Source of the DNA: Pseudomonas schmalbachii
Lineage (GTDB): Bacteria > Pseudomonadota > Gammaproteobacteria > Pseudomonadales > Pseudomonadaceae
DNA: 64,000 nt
Direction of reading: 5' to 3'
NCBI RefSeq assembly: GCF_017589465.1
Contig: NZ_JAELYA010000002.1
Coordinates: forward strand, 620,001 to 684,000
Shown here in pieces: positions 48,804 through 57,913 of this stretch. The notes under the pieces were generated by a model that ran no database searches, was not told the DNA's origin, and was given only the letters and a program-made list of their open reading frames with translations. Numbering within the stretch: the stretch's first letter is position 1; the number at the start of each line of letters is the position of its first letter. A program made the translations under genes and the position numbers.

Positions 48804-48870
48804 AAGGCCAGGAACCACGCTCTTTAGCATGACGGCTGCCAATGCTTATTCTAAAATCATGGAGTCCAAC

Positions 48871-49572
48871 ATGCGCACCTTCTGGCTCGCTGCATCCGCC
48901 CTTTCCCTCGCCATCGCCGCGCCTCTCGCCCAGGCACACCAGGCTGGAGATTTCATCGTACGTGGCGGTTTCGCCACCGTAGACCCGAACGATGACAGCT
49001 CCGCGCTGAAGCTCGATGGCGCCAAGGCCGGCGGAACCAAAGCCACCGTCGACAGTGATACCCAACTGGGCCTGACCTTCAGCTATCTGGTCACCGATCA
49101 GATCGGTGTTGAATTGGTTGCCGCCACTCCGTTCCAGCATCAGGTGAACGTCAAAGGCGTCAGCAATTTCACCGGTATTCCTGGGCTCGACGGCAAGCTG
49201 GCCGACATCAAGCAACTGCCGCCGACCGTGCTGCTGCAGTACTACCCGATGGGCGGCACCAAGAATCCCTTCCAGCCCTACGCCGGCGTCGGCGTCAACT
49301 ACACCACCTTCTTCGACGAAGACCTGAGCAGCGCTCGCAAAGACCAGGGCTTCAGCAACCTGAAGCTGCAGGACTCCTGGGGTCTGGCCGGTGAACTGGG
49401 CTTCGACTACATGCTCAACGAACACGCCCTGTTCAACATGGCGGTCTGGTACATGGACATCGACACCAAAGCCAGTGTCAACGGCCCGACCGCTCTGCGC
49501 GTACAGAAAACCAAGGTCGATGTGGACGTCGACCCCTGGGTCTACATGGTCGGTTTCGGCTATAAGTTCTGA
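48871..49572 (+). CDS. oprG: OmpW/OprG-family outer-membrane protein
   Basis: 233 aa from MRTFWLAASALSLAIAAPLA; the upstream in-frame ATG lacks an RBS. Eight-stranded beta barrel of the OmpW family: HQAGDFIVRGGFATVDPNDD at the mature N-terminus, LGLTFSYLVTDQIGVELVAATPF, KQLPPTVLLQYYPMG, FQPYAGVGVNYTTFF and the C-terminal VDPWVYMVGFGYKF with terminal Phe. It allows diffusion of small hydrophobic or amino-acid solutes. An ANR-like site lies upstream and a strong terminator downstream. Confidence 0.94.
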   Translation: MRTFWLAASALSLAIAAPLAQAHQAGDFIVRGGFATVDPNDDSSALKLDGAKAGGTKATVDSDTQLGLTFSYLVTDQIGVELVAATPFQHQVNVKGVSNFTGIPGLDGKLADIKQLPPTVLLQYYPMGGTKNPFQPYAGVGVNYTTFFDEDLSSARKDQGFSNLKLQDSWGLAGELGFDYMLNEHALFNMAVWYMDIDTKASVNGPTALRVQKTKVDVDVDPWVYMVGFGYKF

Positions 49573-49590
49573 TAGCCACCAAGCCATGTG

Positions 49591-49616
49591 AAAAAAGCGC
49601 CTTCGGGCGCTTTTTT
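49591..49616 (+). terminator. Intrinsic terminator after oprG
   Basis: AAAAAAGCGCC - TTCG - GGCGCTTTTTT: GC stem with a TTCG loop and a run of six T, 18 bp past the oprG stop. Confidence 0.93.
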
Positions 49617-49637
49617 CATGTTCATACGGAGAAAGGC

Positions 49638-49994
49638 ATGTACCTCTGGTTGAAGCACCTGCACATCAGTCTCGCCGTCGTCAGCAGCCTGCTGTTCCTC
49701 TGGCGGCTGGGGTTGAGCTGGCGGGGACGGCGAACCCAGGGTTGGCAGCGCTGGGCGCCGCATCTGGTCGACACCCTGCTGCTGCTCAGCGCACTGGGGC
49801 TGGTGCATCTGGCCATGCCCTGGCCGTTGCCGATATGGCTGCAGGGCAAGATCGGCCTGTTGCTGCTCTATATCGGCTTCGCCGCCATGGCGATCCGCAC
49901 CGATCTGCATGCGCGCAAGGCCCTGTTCAGCGCCCTCAGCCTCGGTGCGCTGGGCGGCATCTTCTTCCTTGCGCTGCAGAAGCCCTGGTGGTGA
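49638..49994 (+). CDS. SirB2-family membrane protein
   Basis: 118 aa with four helices filling most of the protein: about 7-25 (LHISLAVVSSLLFLWRLGL), 44-62, 68-86 and 94-112. The N-terminal KHLHI and later PHLVDTLLLLSALGL and QGKIGLLLLYIGFAAMAIR fit the SirB2 family (named for invasion-gene regulation in Salmonella, but of unknown biochemistry). It starts right after the oprG terminator and converges with the epimerase gene, abutting it. Confidence 0.85.
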   Translation: MYLWLKHLHISLAVVSSLLFLWRLGLSWRGRRTQGWQRWAPHLVDTLLLLSALGLVHLAMPWPLPIWLQGKIGLLLLYIGFAAMAIRTDLHARKALFSALSLGALGGIFFLALQKPWW

Positions 49995-50933
49995 TCAGCG
50001 TCCCAGCAGGCGGGCCAGACCGGTCGTCAGCGCTGTCGGCTCGTCGAGCCGGTAATGCGCCAGCAACCGCGCGTTGTTCGCCCGCGAGTGGCGGATATCC
50101 CCCGGCCGCGCATCGGCATAGGTGACTGGCGGCAGGCCGCCGAGCAGTTCGGAGACGCTGGCCAGCAACTGGTTCAGGCTGGTGGTGCGATTCAGACCGA
50201 CATTGACTGCGCCGTCCGCCACCTGGCTCGCGGTCAGCGCCTGCACCAGCAGCTTCACCAGATCGCCCACGTAGATGAAGTCGCGGGTCTGCTCGCCATC
50301 GCCGAACACGGTGATCGGCAGCCCATTCTGGGCACGCTGGGTGAAGATGCTGATCACCCCGGAATAGGGCGAAGACGGGTCCTGGCGCGGGCCGTAGACA
50401 TTGAAGAAGCGGAAGATCGCCGGCTCCAGGCCATGCTGGCGGCGATAGAAATCGAGGTAGTGCTCGCTGGACAGCTTGTCCGACGCATAGGGCGTCAGCG
50501 GCGCCTTGGGCGTGTCTTCGTCGATCGCGGCGCCCTGGCCGTTCTGCCCGTAGACCGCCGCGCTGGAGGCGAACAGCACGCGCTGGATGCCCTCTTCACG
50601 CATGGCCTCGCACAGATTGAGGGTGCCGATGAAGTTGCTCTGGTGGGTCGCCACCGGGTCATCCACCGAAGCCTGCACCGAAGCCACGGCGGCCAGATGC
50701 GCCACCGCCTGGCAGCCTTTCACCGCCTCGCGCAGGCGAGCGGCGTCGGCGACATCGCCTTCGAGCAGCTCCACCGCCGCCGGCAGATTCTCGCGCTTGC
50801 CGGTGGACAGGTTGTCCAGCACCCGCACCTTGAAACCCTGCGCCAGCAAGGCATCGGCCAGATGCGAGCCGATGAAGCCGGCGCCGCCGGTGATGAGGAT
50901 CGGTTTTGCCGAAGAGGGAGTGATGTCAGCCAT
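49995..50933 (-). CDS. NAD-dependent epimerase/dehydratase (UDP-sugar 4-epimerase type)
   Basis: 312-aa extended SDR from MADITPSSAKP. NAD-binding GGAGFIGSHLADALL, VLDNLSTGKRENLP, and the catalytic Ser-x24-Tyr-x3-Lys as SSAAVYGQN...YASDKLSSEHY. C-terminal substrate domain with FRFFNVYGPRQDPSSPYSGVI and DGEQTRDFIYVGDLV, the pattern of UDP-GlcNAc/glucose 4-epimerases. The actual sugar is not determinable. Overlaps the upstream partner gene by 8 bp. Confidence 0.88.
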   Translation of the reverse strand: MADITPSSAKPILITGGAGFIGSHLADALLAQGFKVRVLDNLSTGKRENLPAAVELLEGDVADAARLREAVKGCQAVAHLAAVASVQASVDDPVATHQSNFIGTLNLCEAMREEGIQRVLFASSAAVYGQNGQGAAIDEDTPKAPLTPYASDKLSSEHYLDFYRRQHGLEPAIFRFFNVYGPRQDPSSPYSGVISIFTQRAQNGLPITVFGDGEQTRDFIYVGDLVKLLVQALTASQVADGAVNVGLNRTTSLNQLLASVSELLGGLPPVTYADARPGDIRHSRANNARLLAHYRLDEPTALTTGLARLLGR

Positions 50934-51810
50934 GACGATAGTAGCGGTCCAGTAGTGTCGGCAGCGCGGCGCGCCAGGCGCGCGGCTTGATGCCGAAAGT
51001 GTGGAGAATCTTCTTGCAGGCGAGCACCGCGTGCTGCGGTTCCTCGTGGGTATCCGGGCGCTCGGCGTGCGCCTGCGGGCTCGGCTCCTGCACGGTGAGG
51101 CCACGGAAAGCGCGGGCTTCGGCGAGGATGACCTGGCCCAGGGCGATGGTGGTGGTGGCTTCCAGACCACCGTAGTGGTAGGTCCCCCACAGCGGCGCCT
51201 GGCAGTCCAGCTGCTTGAGCACTGAGAGGATCACCCGTGCGGCGTCGTCCACCGGGGTCGGATTGCCGCGCCGGTCATCGGCCAGCAGCATCGTGTGCTC
51301 GGTTTCGGCCCGTCGCAGGAAGCGCCCGAGAATGCCGTCGGCGCTGTCGTCGAGCAGCCAGCCGAAGCGCAGCAGCACATGCCGCGGGCAGGTCGAACGG
51401 ACACGCTGCTCCATGCGCCACAGCGCGTGACCGCGCGGGCCGAGCGGATTGGGCTCGTCCTTCTCGCTGTAGGCGGTGGCGCGGGTGCCGTCGAAGACGC
51501 GGTAGCTGGAAGGATGCACCAGCAGGATGTCATGGTGCTGGCAAAGTTCGGCGAGGCGCTCCACGGCGCGCTCCTGGCGGGCCAGGCGTTCGTCGCTGAC
51601 GGACTCGGCCTGGAACCAGTCGAAGTAGTAGCCGAGATTGATCACGGCGTCCGGACGGGTCTCGTCCAGCAGCAGCGTCAGACTGGCGGTATCCCAGCCC
51701 TGTTCCGGCGGCCTGGGTGCAAGGAAGCCGATGTCTTCCTCGGCTCCCAGGCGGATCAGCGCCTGTCCAAGGGCACTACCACCACCCAACAGCATCAGGC
51801 GCATTCGCAT
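50926..51810 (-). CDS. RmlD-like sugar-nucleotide-binding SDR protein
   Basis: 294-aa short-chain-dehydrogenase-like protein: MRMRLMLLGGGSALGQALIRLGA (Rossmann turn, GGGxxxG), ETRPDAVINLGYYFDWFQAE, HPSSYRVFDGTRATAYSEKDEPNPLGPRGHAL. The RmlD-type S-x-V-F-D-G and the linked epimerase suggest a role in sugar modification, but the Tyr-x3-Lys pair is not clearly preserved (the YSEKDEPNP block lacks the usual YGxxK), so it may not be a working reductase. Confidence 0.8.
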   Translation of the reverse strand: MRMRLMLLGGGSALGQALIRLGAEEDIGFLAPRPPEQGWDTASLTLLLDETRPDAVINLGYYFDWFQAESVSDERLARQERAVERLAELCQHHDILLVHPSSYRVFDGTRATAYSEKDEPNPLGPRGHALWRMEQRVRSTCPRHVLLRFGWLLDDSADGILGRFLRRAETEHTMLLADDRRGNPTPVDDAARVILSVLKQLDCQAPLWGTYHYGGLEATTTIALGQVILAEARAFRGLTVQEPSPQAHAERPDTHEEPQHAVLACKKILHTFGIKPRAWRAALPTLLDRYYRHG

Positions 51811-51978
51811 CGTAAGGGGGGCACTCGAAATCGGTGGGTCACAACCGGACTTTAGAATATGCCGGCAATATTTCCTGCATTCTTCCTGTGCACCGGCACA
51901 GCGTCAAGCGTGCCGGTCGGACGAATCCTGCGTCGCAGGCGGCATCGGGCGCGACCCGACACCCCGGAGAGCAACCGT

Positions 51979-52293
51979 TTAGCCCGTCGTGCGCCGGCGG
52001 AACAGCGGCCGCGGCTCGATCACCGAGCGGCCGTAGAGCACGCTCAACCCCGCCAATCCCTTGAGCGCATCCTCCACGCTCTTGTCCTCGCGCACGGCGA
52101 AAGCATCGAAACCGCATTGCCGCATATGGCTCAACTGATCGCGCAGCACTTCCACATCATCCTCCGGCGCCAGCCACACGCCGTGCCGACGGCCGTCGCC
52201 AGCGAGCAGCCATGCCGACAGCGGCAGGATCAGTTGTCCACAGGGCAGTTCCTCACCCACCTCGCGCAGCAACATCCAGGGATCGGCGGCCAC
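51979..52293 (-). pseudogene. Decayed DUF934 gene
   Basis: The 104-residue GTG-initiated frame has the two ends of a DUF934 protein (sulfite-reduction accessory): ADPWMLLREVGEELPCGQL, GVWLAPEDD, then VLRDQLSHMRQCGFDAFAVR. The middle block expected between GVWLAPEDD and VLRDQL (family pattern VDFPxFxDGRGYSxAxLLR, about 60 residues) is missing. In-frame codons reading CRLIDGEARC continue upstream of the GTG to a stop, so the normal N-terminus is also lost. Usual partner, a sulfite/nitrite reductase gene, is absent. Confidence 0.65.
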
Positions 52294-52440
52294 GCAGCGC
52301 GCCTCGCCGTCGATCAGGCGGCATCAGCACGGCATCCAGCCCGTTTCGAGCATCTGATATGGTTTTTGCCGGCCGATCTGAATCTGTTTTGCAAACAGGG
52401 CGATTCCTATAGTCGCGGCGCCTCTCCTGCCTGATGGGCC

Positions 52441-53850
52441 ATGACTATGAGTGAAAGAATCCCCGCGACCGTCATCGAGGTCGCACCCAGCAAACCCGCC
52501 AAGGTTCTGTCCGCGGTCAGCCCGCCGATCTACACCAAGCGCTTTACCGGACTGTTCCGCAACCTCCGTCGCCTCGGTGGCGCCGCATTGTTCCTGCTGT
52601 TCTTCGGTACCCTCTGGCTGCAATGGAACGGCCGCCAGGCCGTGCTATGGGACCTGCCGGAGCGCCGCTTCTACATCTTCGGCGCGACCTTCTGGCCGCA
52701 GGACCTGATCCTGTTGTCGGCGATCCTGATCATCGCCGCCTTCGGCCTGTTCTTCATCACGGTGTTCGCCGGCCGCGTCTGGTGCGGCTACACCTGCCCG
52801 CAGAGCGTGTGGACGTGGATCTTCATGTGGTGCGAACAGATCACCGAAGGCGACCGCAACCAGCGCATGAAGCTCGACAAGGCCCCGGCCAGCGCCGGGA
52901 AACTCCTGCGCAAGGGCGCCAAGCACGGGCTGTGGCTGCTGGTCAGCCTGGCAACGGCGATCACCTTCGTCGGCTATTTCACCCCGGTGCGCCCGCTGGT
53001 GGCCGACCTGTTCAGCTCCAGCCTCGACCTGGAAAGCACCTTCTGGGTGGCCTTCTTCGCTGCCGCCACCTACGCCAACGCCGGCTGGCTGCGTGAGCAA
53101 GTGTGCATCCACATGTGCCCGTACTCGCGCTTCCAGAGCGTGATGTTCGACAAGGACACCCTGGTCATTTCCTACGACGCCGCCCGTGGCGAATCCCGTG
53201 GCGCGCGGAAGAAGGACGCCGATCCGAAGGCACTCGGCCTCGGCGACTGCATCGACTGCCAGCAGTGCGTGCAGGTCTGCCCGACCGGTATCGACATCCG
53301 CGACGGCCTGCAGATCGCCTGCATCGGCTGCGCCGCCTGCGTCGACGCCTGCGACTCGGTGATGGACAGGATGGGCTATGCCCGCGGCCTGGTGCGCTAC
53401 ACCTCGGAACGCGCGCTCGAAGGCGGCCGGACGAACCTCTGGCGGCCACGGCTGGTCGGTTACGCGGCGGTGCTGCTGGTGATGATCGGCGCTTTCGTCT
53501 GGGCGCTGGATGCCCGCCCGCTGATCAACCTCGACGTGGCCCGCGACCGCGGCCTGTTCCGCGAGAACGCCGCCGGCGAGATCGAGAACGTCTACAACCT
53601 CAAGCTGATCAACAAGACCCAGCAGCCGCAGCACTACCAACTGACTCTCGCCGACGGCGCCGGCTATCGCCTGCAGGGCGAGCTGGAACAGCGCCTGGCG
53701 CCGGGGGAAATCCGCGACTTCGCCGTATCGGTGGCGCAGCTTGCTGCGACCAGCCAAGGTGGCTCGGTGCCGCTGCACTTCCGCGTGCGCACGGACGACG
53801 GCGCACAGCAGGTGGACGCTCCCAGCACCTTCGTCTCACCGAGGCGCTGA
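52441..53850 (+). CDS. ccoG: Cytochrome c oxidase accessory protein CcoG (FixG/RdxA)
   Basis: 469-aa inner-membrane polyferredoxin acting in cbb3-oxidase assembly (copper reduction). Helices at about 38-58, 80-105, 155-180, 195-215 and 335-355; the first ferredoxin-like loop has AGRVWCGYTCPQSVW. Two [4Fe-4S] sites: C270/C273/C276/C280 and C294/C297/C300/C304. A periplasmic Ig-like IgFixG domain forms the last 110 residues. No ccoNOP genes follow here, so this copy is detached from the oxidase. Confidence 0.93.
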   Translation: MTMSERIPATVIEVAPSKPAKVLSAVSPPIYTKRFTGLFRNLRRLGGAALFLLFFGTLWLQWNGRQAVLWDLPERRFYIFGATFWPQDLILLSAILIIAAFGLFFITVFAGRVWCGYTCPQSVWTWIFMWCEQITEGDRNQRMKLDKAPASAGKLLRKGAKHGLWLLVSLATAITFVGYFTPVRPLVADLFSSSLDLESTFWVAFFAAATYANAGWLREQVCIHMCPYSRFQSVMFDKDTLVISYDAARGESRGARKKDADPKALGLGDCIDCQQCVQVCPTGIDIRDGLQIACIGCAACVDACDSVMDRMGYARGLVRYTSERALEGGRTNLWRPRLVGYAAVLLVMIGAFVWALDARPLINLDVARDRGLFRENAAGEIENVYNLKLINKTQQPQHYQLTLADGAGYRLQGELEQRLAPGEIRDFAVSVAQLAATSQGGSVPLHFRVRTDDGAQQVDAPSTFVSPRR

Positions 53851-53852
53851 GC

Positions 53853-55334
53853 ATGAACGCCCGGCATGGCGGCAACGTCCCGCAGCGCTTAGAGTTCAGC
53901 GATCCATCCGCACCGCAGGACAAGATGAAGCGCTACGAGAAATTCGCCGACGAGATCGCCGGGCTGATCCGCAGCGGCGTGCTCGCCCCCGGGCAGAAAG
54001 TCCCCTCGGTGCGGCACGCCAGCCGCACCTACGGGGTCAGCGCCTCCACCGTATTCCAGGCCTACTACCTGCTGGAGGACCGCGGGCTGATCGTCGCCCG
54101 CGCGCGTTCCGGCTACTTCGTCCGCGAGCACGTGAAGCGCGCGCTGGCCGAGCCGGAGATCGCCCGCCAGCAGGCGCAGACCACCGAGGTGGACGTCAGC
54201 GAACTGGTGTTCTCGGTGCTCGGCTCGATCAAGGACCCGGACACCGTGCCCTTCGGGTCGGCCTTCCCGGCGCCGGAGCTGTTCCCCCTGCCGCGCCTGG
54301 CACGCTCCATGGCCCACGCCATGCGTGACATGGACCCACGCGCGGTGGTCGCCGACATGACGCCCGGCAGCCACGCCCTGCGCCGGCAGATCGCCCTGCG
54401 CTACATGGTCGCCGGCATGCCGCTGGCTGTGGAGGAACTGGTGGTCAGCAACGGTGCGCTGGAGGCGCTCAACCTGTGCCTGCAGGTGGTGACCCAGCCC
54501 GGCGATCTGGTAGCCATCGAGGCGCCGGCCTTCTACGCCACCCTGCAGGTGCTGGAGCGGCTGAAGCTGAAGGCGGTGGAAATCCCGGTACACCCGCGCG
54601 AAGGCATCGATCTCGATGCGCTGGCCGACAGCATGGCGCGCCTGCCGGTGAAGGCCTGCTGGTTCATGAGCAACTTCCAGAACCCGCTCGGCGCCAGCAT
54701 GAGCGAGGACAAGAAACGCGCCCTCGCCGCCCTGCTGGCGCAGCATCAGGTGCCGCTGATCGAGGACGACGTCTACGCCGAGCTGTACTTCGCCCAGCAC
54801 GCGCCGAAGCCGGTGAAGGCCTACGACAGCGAAGGGCTGGTGATGCACTGCAGCTCCTTCTCCAAGAGCCTGGCGCCGGGCTACCGGGTCGGCTGGGTGG
54901 CCGGCGGGCGCTTCAGCGGACAGATCGAACGGCTGAAGCTGATGACCAGCCTGTCCGCCTCGATCCCGGCGCAGGCGGCTATCGCCGACTACCTGCAGCA
55001 CGGTGGCTACGACCGTCATCTGCGCAAGCTGCGGCATGCCCTGGAAAGCCAGCAGAACGCCATGCTCGCCGCCGTGGCCCGGCATTTCCCGGAGGACACC
55101 CGGGTCACCCGGCCGAGCGGCGGCTACTTCCTCTGGCTGGAACTGCCGGAACGCATCGACGCGCTGAGGCTATTCCAGTTGGCGCTGGCGCAGGGCATCA
55201 GCATCGCGCCCGGGCCGATCTTCTCCGCCACCCGGCGCTTCGGCCACTGCCTGCGGCTCAACTACGGGCATCCGTGGAACGCCCGCAGCGAGCAGGCGAT
55301 GGAGACGCTGGGAAGGATCATCCACTCCCTGTGA
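53853..55334 (+). CDS. MocR-type GntR regulator with aminotransferase domain
   Basis: 493 aa. N-terminal GntR winged helix (about 24-90: EKFADEIAGLIRSGVLAPGQKVPSVRHASRTYGVSASTVFQAYY), a linker, then a fold-type I aminotransferase domain with the PLP Lys in HCSSFSKSLAPGYRVGWVAGG and NFQNPLGASMSEDK. Such regulators sense PLP or amino compounds; the target is unknown. It follows ccoG by 2 bp, the order PA4131-PA4132 shows in P. aeruginosa. Confidence 0.9.
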   Translation: MNARHGGNVPQRLEFSDPSAPQDKMKRYEKFADEIAGLIRSGVLAPGQKVPSVRHASRTYGVSASTVFQAYYLLEDRGLIVARARSGYFVREHVKRALAEPEIARQQAQTTEVDVSELVFSVLGSIKDPDTVPFGSAFPAPELFPLPRLARSMAHAMRDMDPRAVVADMTPGSHALRRQIALRYMVAGMPLAVEELVVSNGALEALNLCLQVVTQPGDLVAIEAPAFYATLQVLERLKLKAVEIPVHPREGIDLDALADSMARLPVKACWFMSNFQNPLGASMSEDKKRALAALLAQHQVPLIEDDVYAELYFAQHAPKPVKAYDSEGLVMHCSSFSKSLAPGYRVGWVAGGRFSGQIERLKLMTSLSASIPAQAAIADYLQHGGYDRHLRKLRHALESQQNAMLAAVARHFPEDTRVTRPSGGYFLWLELPERIDALRLFQLALAQGISIAPGPIFSATRRFGHCLRLNYGHPWNARSEQAMETLGRIIHSL

Positions 55335-55417
55335 GCGCCGCGGCGGACATCCGTTTACAAACTGTATCTGTGCGACAGGTTGACGCAGCGATAGAGTGTG
55401 CCGAGCGCCTGCCGTTC

Positions 55418-55500
55418 GTAGGTTGGCGCTGAGCTTGCGAAGCCCAACGGTGCAACGGCTCGGCAAATGTTGGGCTTCACTTCGTTCAGCACCAACCTAC
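55418..55500. repeat. REP pair (BIME) after the MocR gene
   Basis: Head-out inverted pair of GTAGGTTGGCGCTGAGCTTGCGAAGCCCAAC-type copies (left) and the equivalent with ACTTCGTTCAG (right). It lies 83 bp past the MocR stop. No gene is seen in 55335-55549. Confidence 0.87.
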
Positions 55501-55525
55501 GTAGCGAAGCGGAGCTCGCTCCTAC
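55501..55525. repeat. Third GTAG-headed palindrome
   Basis: GTAGCGAAGCGGAGCTCGCTCCTAC, an imperfect palindrome directly joined to the preceding REP pair. It resembles the common pseudomonad GTAGGAGCGAGC repeat, so two REP families are nested here. Confidence 0.6.
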
Positions 55526-55549
55526 GGATTGCGCTGCGGAGAAGCGCCT

Positions 55550-55678
55550 ATGGATACGGAAAGCCTGCAGATCATCCTCACTGTGCTGGCCGCCCTCGGC
55601 GTGCACGTCGGCGTACGCTGGTATATCCGCCATGGCGCCGCCGCACCGGAGAAGCGCGGCGACGACTGGCTGGCCTAG
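55550..55678 (+). CDS. Possible 42-aa single-helix membrane peptide
   Basis: ATG preceded by GGAGAAGCG encodes [20 protein letters not shown] then [22 protein letters not shown]: a short acidic N-terminus, a hydrophobic helix (about 6-22) and a charged C-terminus, a believable small membrane-protein layout. Its stop overlaps the stop of the convergent chemoreceptor gene by 3 bases. I know no homolog, so evidence is only RBS, layout and codon use. Confidence 0.5.
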   Translation: MDTESLQIILTVLAALGVHVGVRWYIRHGAAAPEKRGDDWLA

Positions 55679-57639
55679 ACGCGAAACGCGCGTACCGCCG
55701 TATGCAGCGCGTCGCCCAGTTCCAGCAGGCGTTCGCCCTCGCTGCGGCCTGAGCCGATCAGTCGCAGGTTTTCACTTCCCAACGCATGAATGCGTTCGCT
55801 GTGCGAGCGGATATCGCTGACCGCGCCGCTCTGCTGCGCCGAGCCATCGGCGATGCGTTCGGCCATCGTGGCGATGCTGCGGATCGCCGCCACTACCTCG
55901 TCCAATGCCCCCTCGGCGGCGCCGGCCTGGCTGGCGGTCAGCTCGGCGTGCTCGACCTGGCTGCGCATCGCCTCCACCGACTGGCGCGCCGCCTGCTGCA
56001 GGCGTTCGGTGAGCCGCTGGATTTCCCCGGTGGCGTCGGCCGTGCGCAGGGCCAGCGAGCGCACCTCTTCGGCGACCACCGCGAAACCCCTGCCCTGTTC
56101 GCCGGCACGGGCGGCCTCAATGGCGGCGTTAAGCGCCAGCAGGTTGGTCTGTTCGGCGATGGAGCGGATCACCCCCAGCACATTGCCGATGGTCGCCGAC
56201 TCCTCCGCCAGGCTTTCGATGGACTGCGCATTGACCCGCACCTCCTCGGCCAGCGCGCGCAACCCGGCAAGGCTGGCGCCGATCACCTGCTGGCCCTGGT
56301 CGACCGCCAGACCGGCAGACTGACTGGCCGCGGCGGTCTGGCTGGCATCGTCGGCCACCTGGCGGATCGCCGCCTCCATGTCGCCCAGCGCATCGCGGAT
56401 CTGCCGGGTATCGCCGTCCTGCCGCTCGGCGCTGGCATGCAGGCCGCCGCTGAGTTCGGCGAGGGTGCGGCTGCTGTCGGCGACCTGTTCGGCACGTTGG
56501 TGGATGGTGCCGACCAGGCCGTCGAGGAAGCTGCGCAGGTGATTCAGCGAATCCTGGATCTCCAGCAGATCGCGGGTGCGCGTATCCAGCGCGACGGCCT
56601 GGCTGAAGTCGCCCCGCGCCCAGTTCGACAGCAGCGGCACCAGCCGCCCGAGCACCCGCGCCAGGCGCCGTTGCAGGGTATCGATGGTCAGTGCGCCAAG
56701 CAGGATCAGCACGATCAGCGCGCCCTGCATCACCCGCACCTGCTGCTGGATGCGCGCACGCTCGCCGCGCACCTGCGGCTCCAGCGCGGCGAGTGCGCCA
56801 CGTACCGCGTCCAGGCGTTCGCCGGTGGTTTGCGCCAGTTGCCGGCGCTGTTCGATCAACTGGCGGGTACGCGCCAGTTCGTCGGGATAGCGCCGCAGCA
56901 GGCTGCCCAGGTCGCGCTTGAGGGCGATGCCGCGATCAACGCCCTGCCGTTCGGTGGCCTCGGTATTCAGCCCCATCAATGCAGCGAAATCATCGGATGC
57001 CGAGGACTGTTCCTCCAGTACGCCAAGATCGGGCAGGCCGTCGAGGCGTTCGGCGGACTGGCGCAGGCTGGCCAGCTCGCGCTGGATATCGTCGGCCAGT
57101 GCCGGATTGCCGCTCTCCACCAGCTTGGCGCGGGCATGGGCGAGACGCGCCAGGTGCAGGCCGGCCTGCAGCAGCGGCGCACGATAGTCGGCCGCCGCCG
57201 GGTTCTGCGCGGCATCGGCGTAGGCGGCGAGTTGCTCCAGCACCCCGCCGATATCGCGCTCGGCCTGCAGCAGCAAACCCTGCGGATCGCCGGCCAGCTT
57301 GCCGGCGCCGAGCAGTTCGCCATCGGCGAAGCTGCGCAGTTCCTCCAGGCTGGAGCCGAGGTTACCGGTCAGGCTGGCGGGCAGTTCCGGCAGCGCGCCG
57401 GCCAGGCCGTCGATGGCCTGCTGCGCGGCGGTCAGGCGCAAGGCGTCGCCGCTGCCAAGGTAATCCTGGACATTGCGCGCCACCTGCTCGTCGAAGCTGC
57501 GCGACAGCTCCAGATAACGGTCGAGCATGGCGAACGGGCGCTCCATGGCGCGCTGCGACCACCACAGCGTGGCGCCCAGGGCGACGCAGACGAGCAGCAG
57601 GAGGAAGGTATTCAGGTTGGTCAGCAGCTTCAGGCGCAT
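55675..57639 (-). CDS. Methyl-accepting chemotaxis protein
   Basis: 654-aa chemoreceptor. Helix 1 at about 9-28, a periplasmic all-helical ligand domain of about 280 residues without a recognised PAS/Cache signature, helix 2 at about 308-326, HAMP-like segment, then an MCP signalling domain with the tip [20 protein letters not shown] and [15 protein letters not shown]. The C-terminus FRV lacks a pentapeptide tether. The ligand is unknown. It is isolated from che genes. Confidence 0.92.
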   Translation of the reverse strand: MRLKLLTNLNTFLLLLVCVALGATLWWSQRAMERPFAMLDRYLELSRSFDEQVARNVQDYLGSGDALRLTAAQQAIDGLAGALPELPASLTGNLGSSLEELRSFADGELLGAGKLAGDPQGLLLQAERDIGGVLEQLAAYADAAQNPAAADYRAPLLQAGLHLARLAHARAKLVESGNPALADDIQRELASLRQSAERLDGLPDLGVLEEQSSASDDFAALMGLNTEATERQGVDRGIALKRDLGSLLRRYPDELARTRQLIEQRRQLAQTTGERLDAVRGALAALEPQVRGERARIQQQVRVMQGALIVLILLGALTIDTLQRRLARVLGRLVPLLSNWARGDFSQAVALDTRTRDLLEIQDSLNHLRSFLDGLVGTIHQRAEQVADSSRTLAELSGGLHASAERQDGDTRQIRDALGDMEAAIRQVADDASQTAAASQSAGLAVDQGQQVIGASLAGLRALAEEVRVNAQSIESLAEESATIGNVLGVIRSIAEQTNLLALNAAIEAARAGEQGRGFAVVAEEVRSLALRTADATGEIQRLTERLQQAARQSVEAMRSQVEHAELTASQAGAAEGALDEVVAAIRSIATMAERIADGSAQQSGAVSDIRSHSERIHALGSENLRLIGSGRSEGERLLELGDALHTAVRAFRV

Positions 57640-57913
57640 GGCGGGTCTCGACCGACGGCATAACGGCGAGGCGGGAGGTTATTGCGGTTCGGTTACAGCA
57701 TGGTGACAGGCGGCCAGCATCCGGCCGCAAACCGTGCGCCAGAGCAGCGCAGGCAGAACGGCCGGGAGGGTTTGCCGGCCTCATACTACTGTTGGACTGC
57801 CCATGCCGCTCCGACTGGGGCATGCTTAGACGTATGGAGCGCAGCGACGGAAGCAACCCCCGGAGCTGCCAGAGGTCCATACTCTCCGTTTTCGAAATGC
57901 TAAGGAATTTGCC

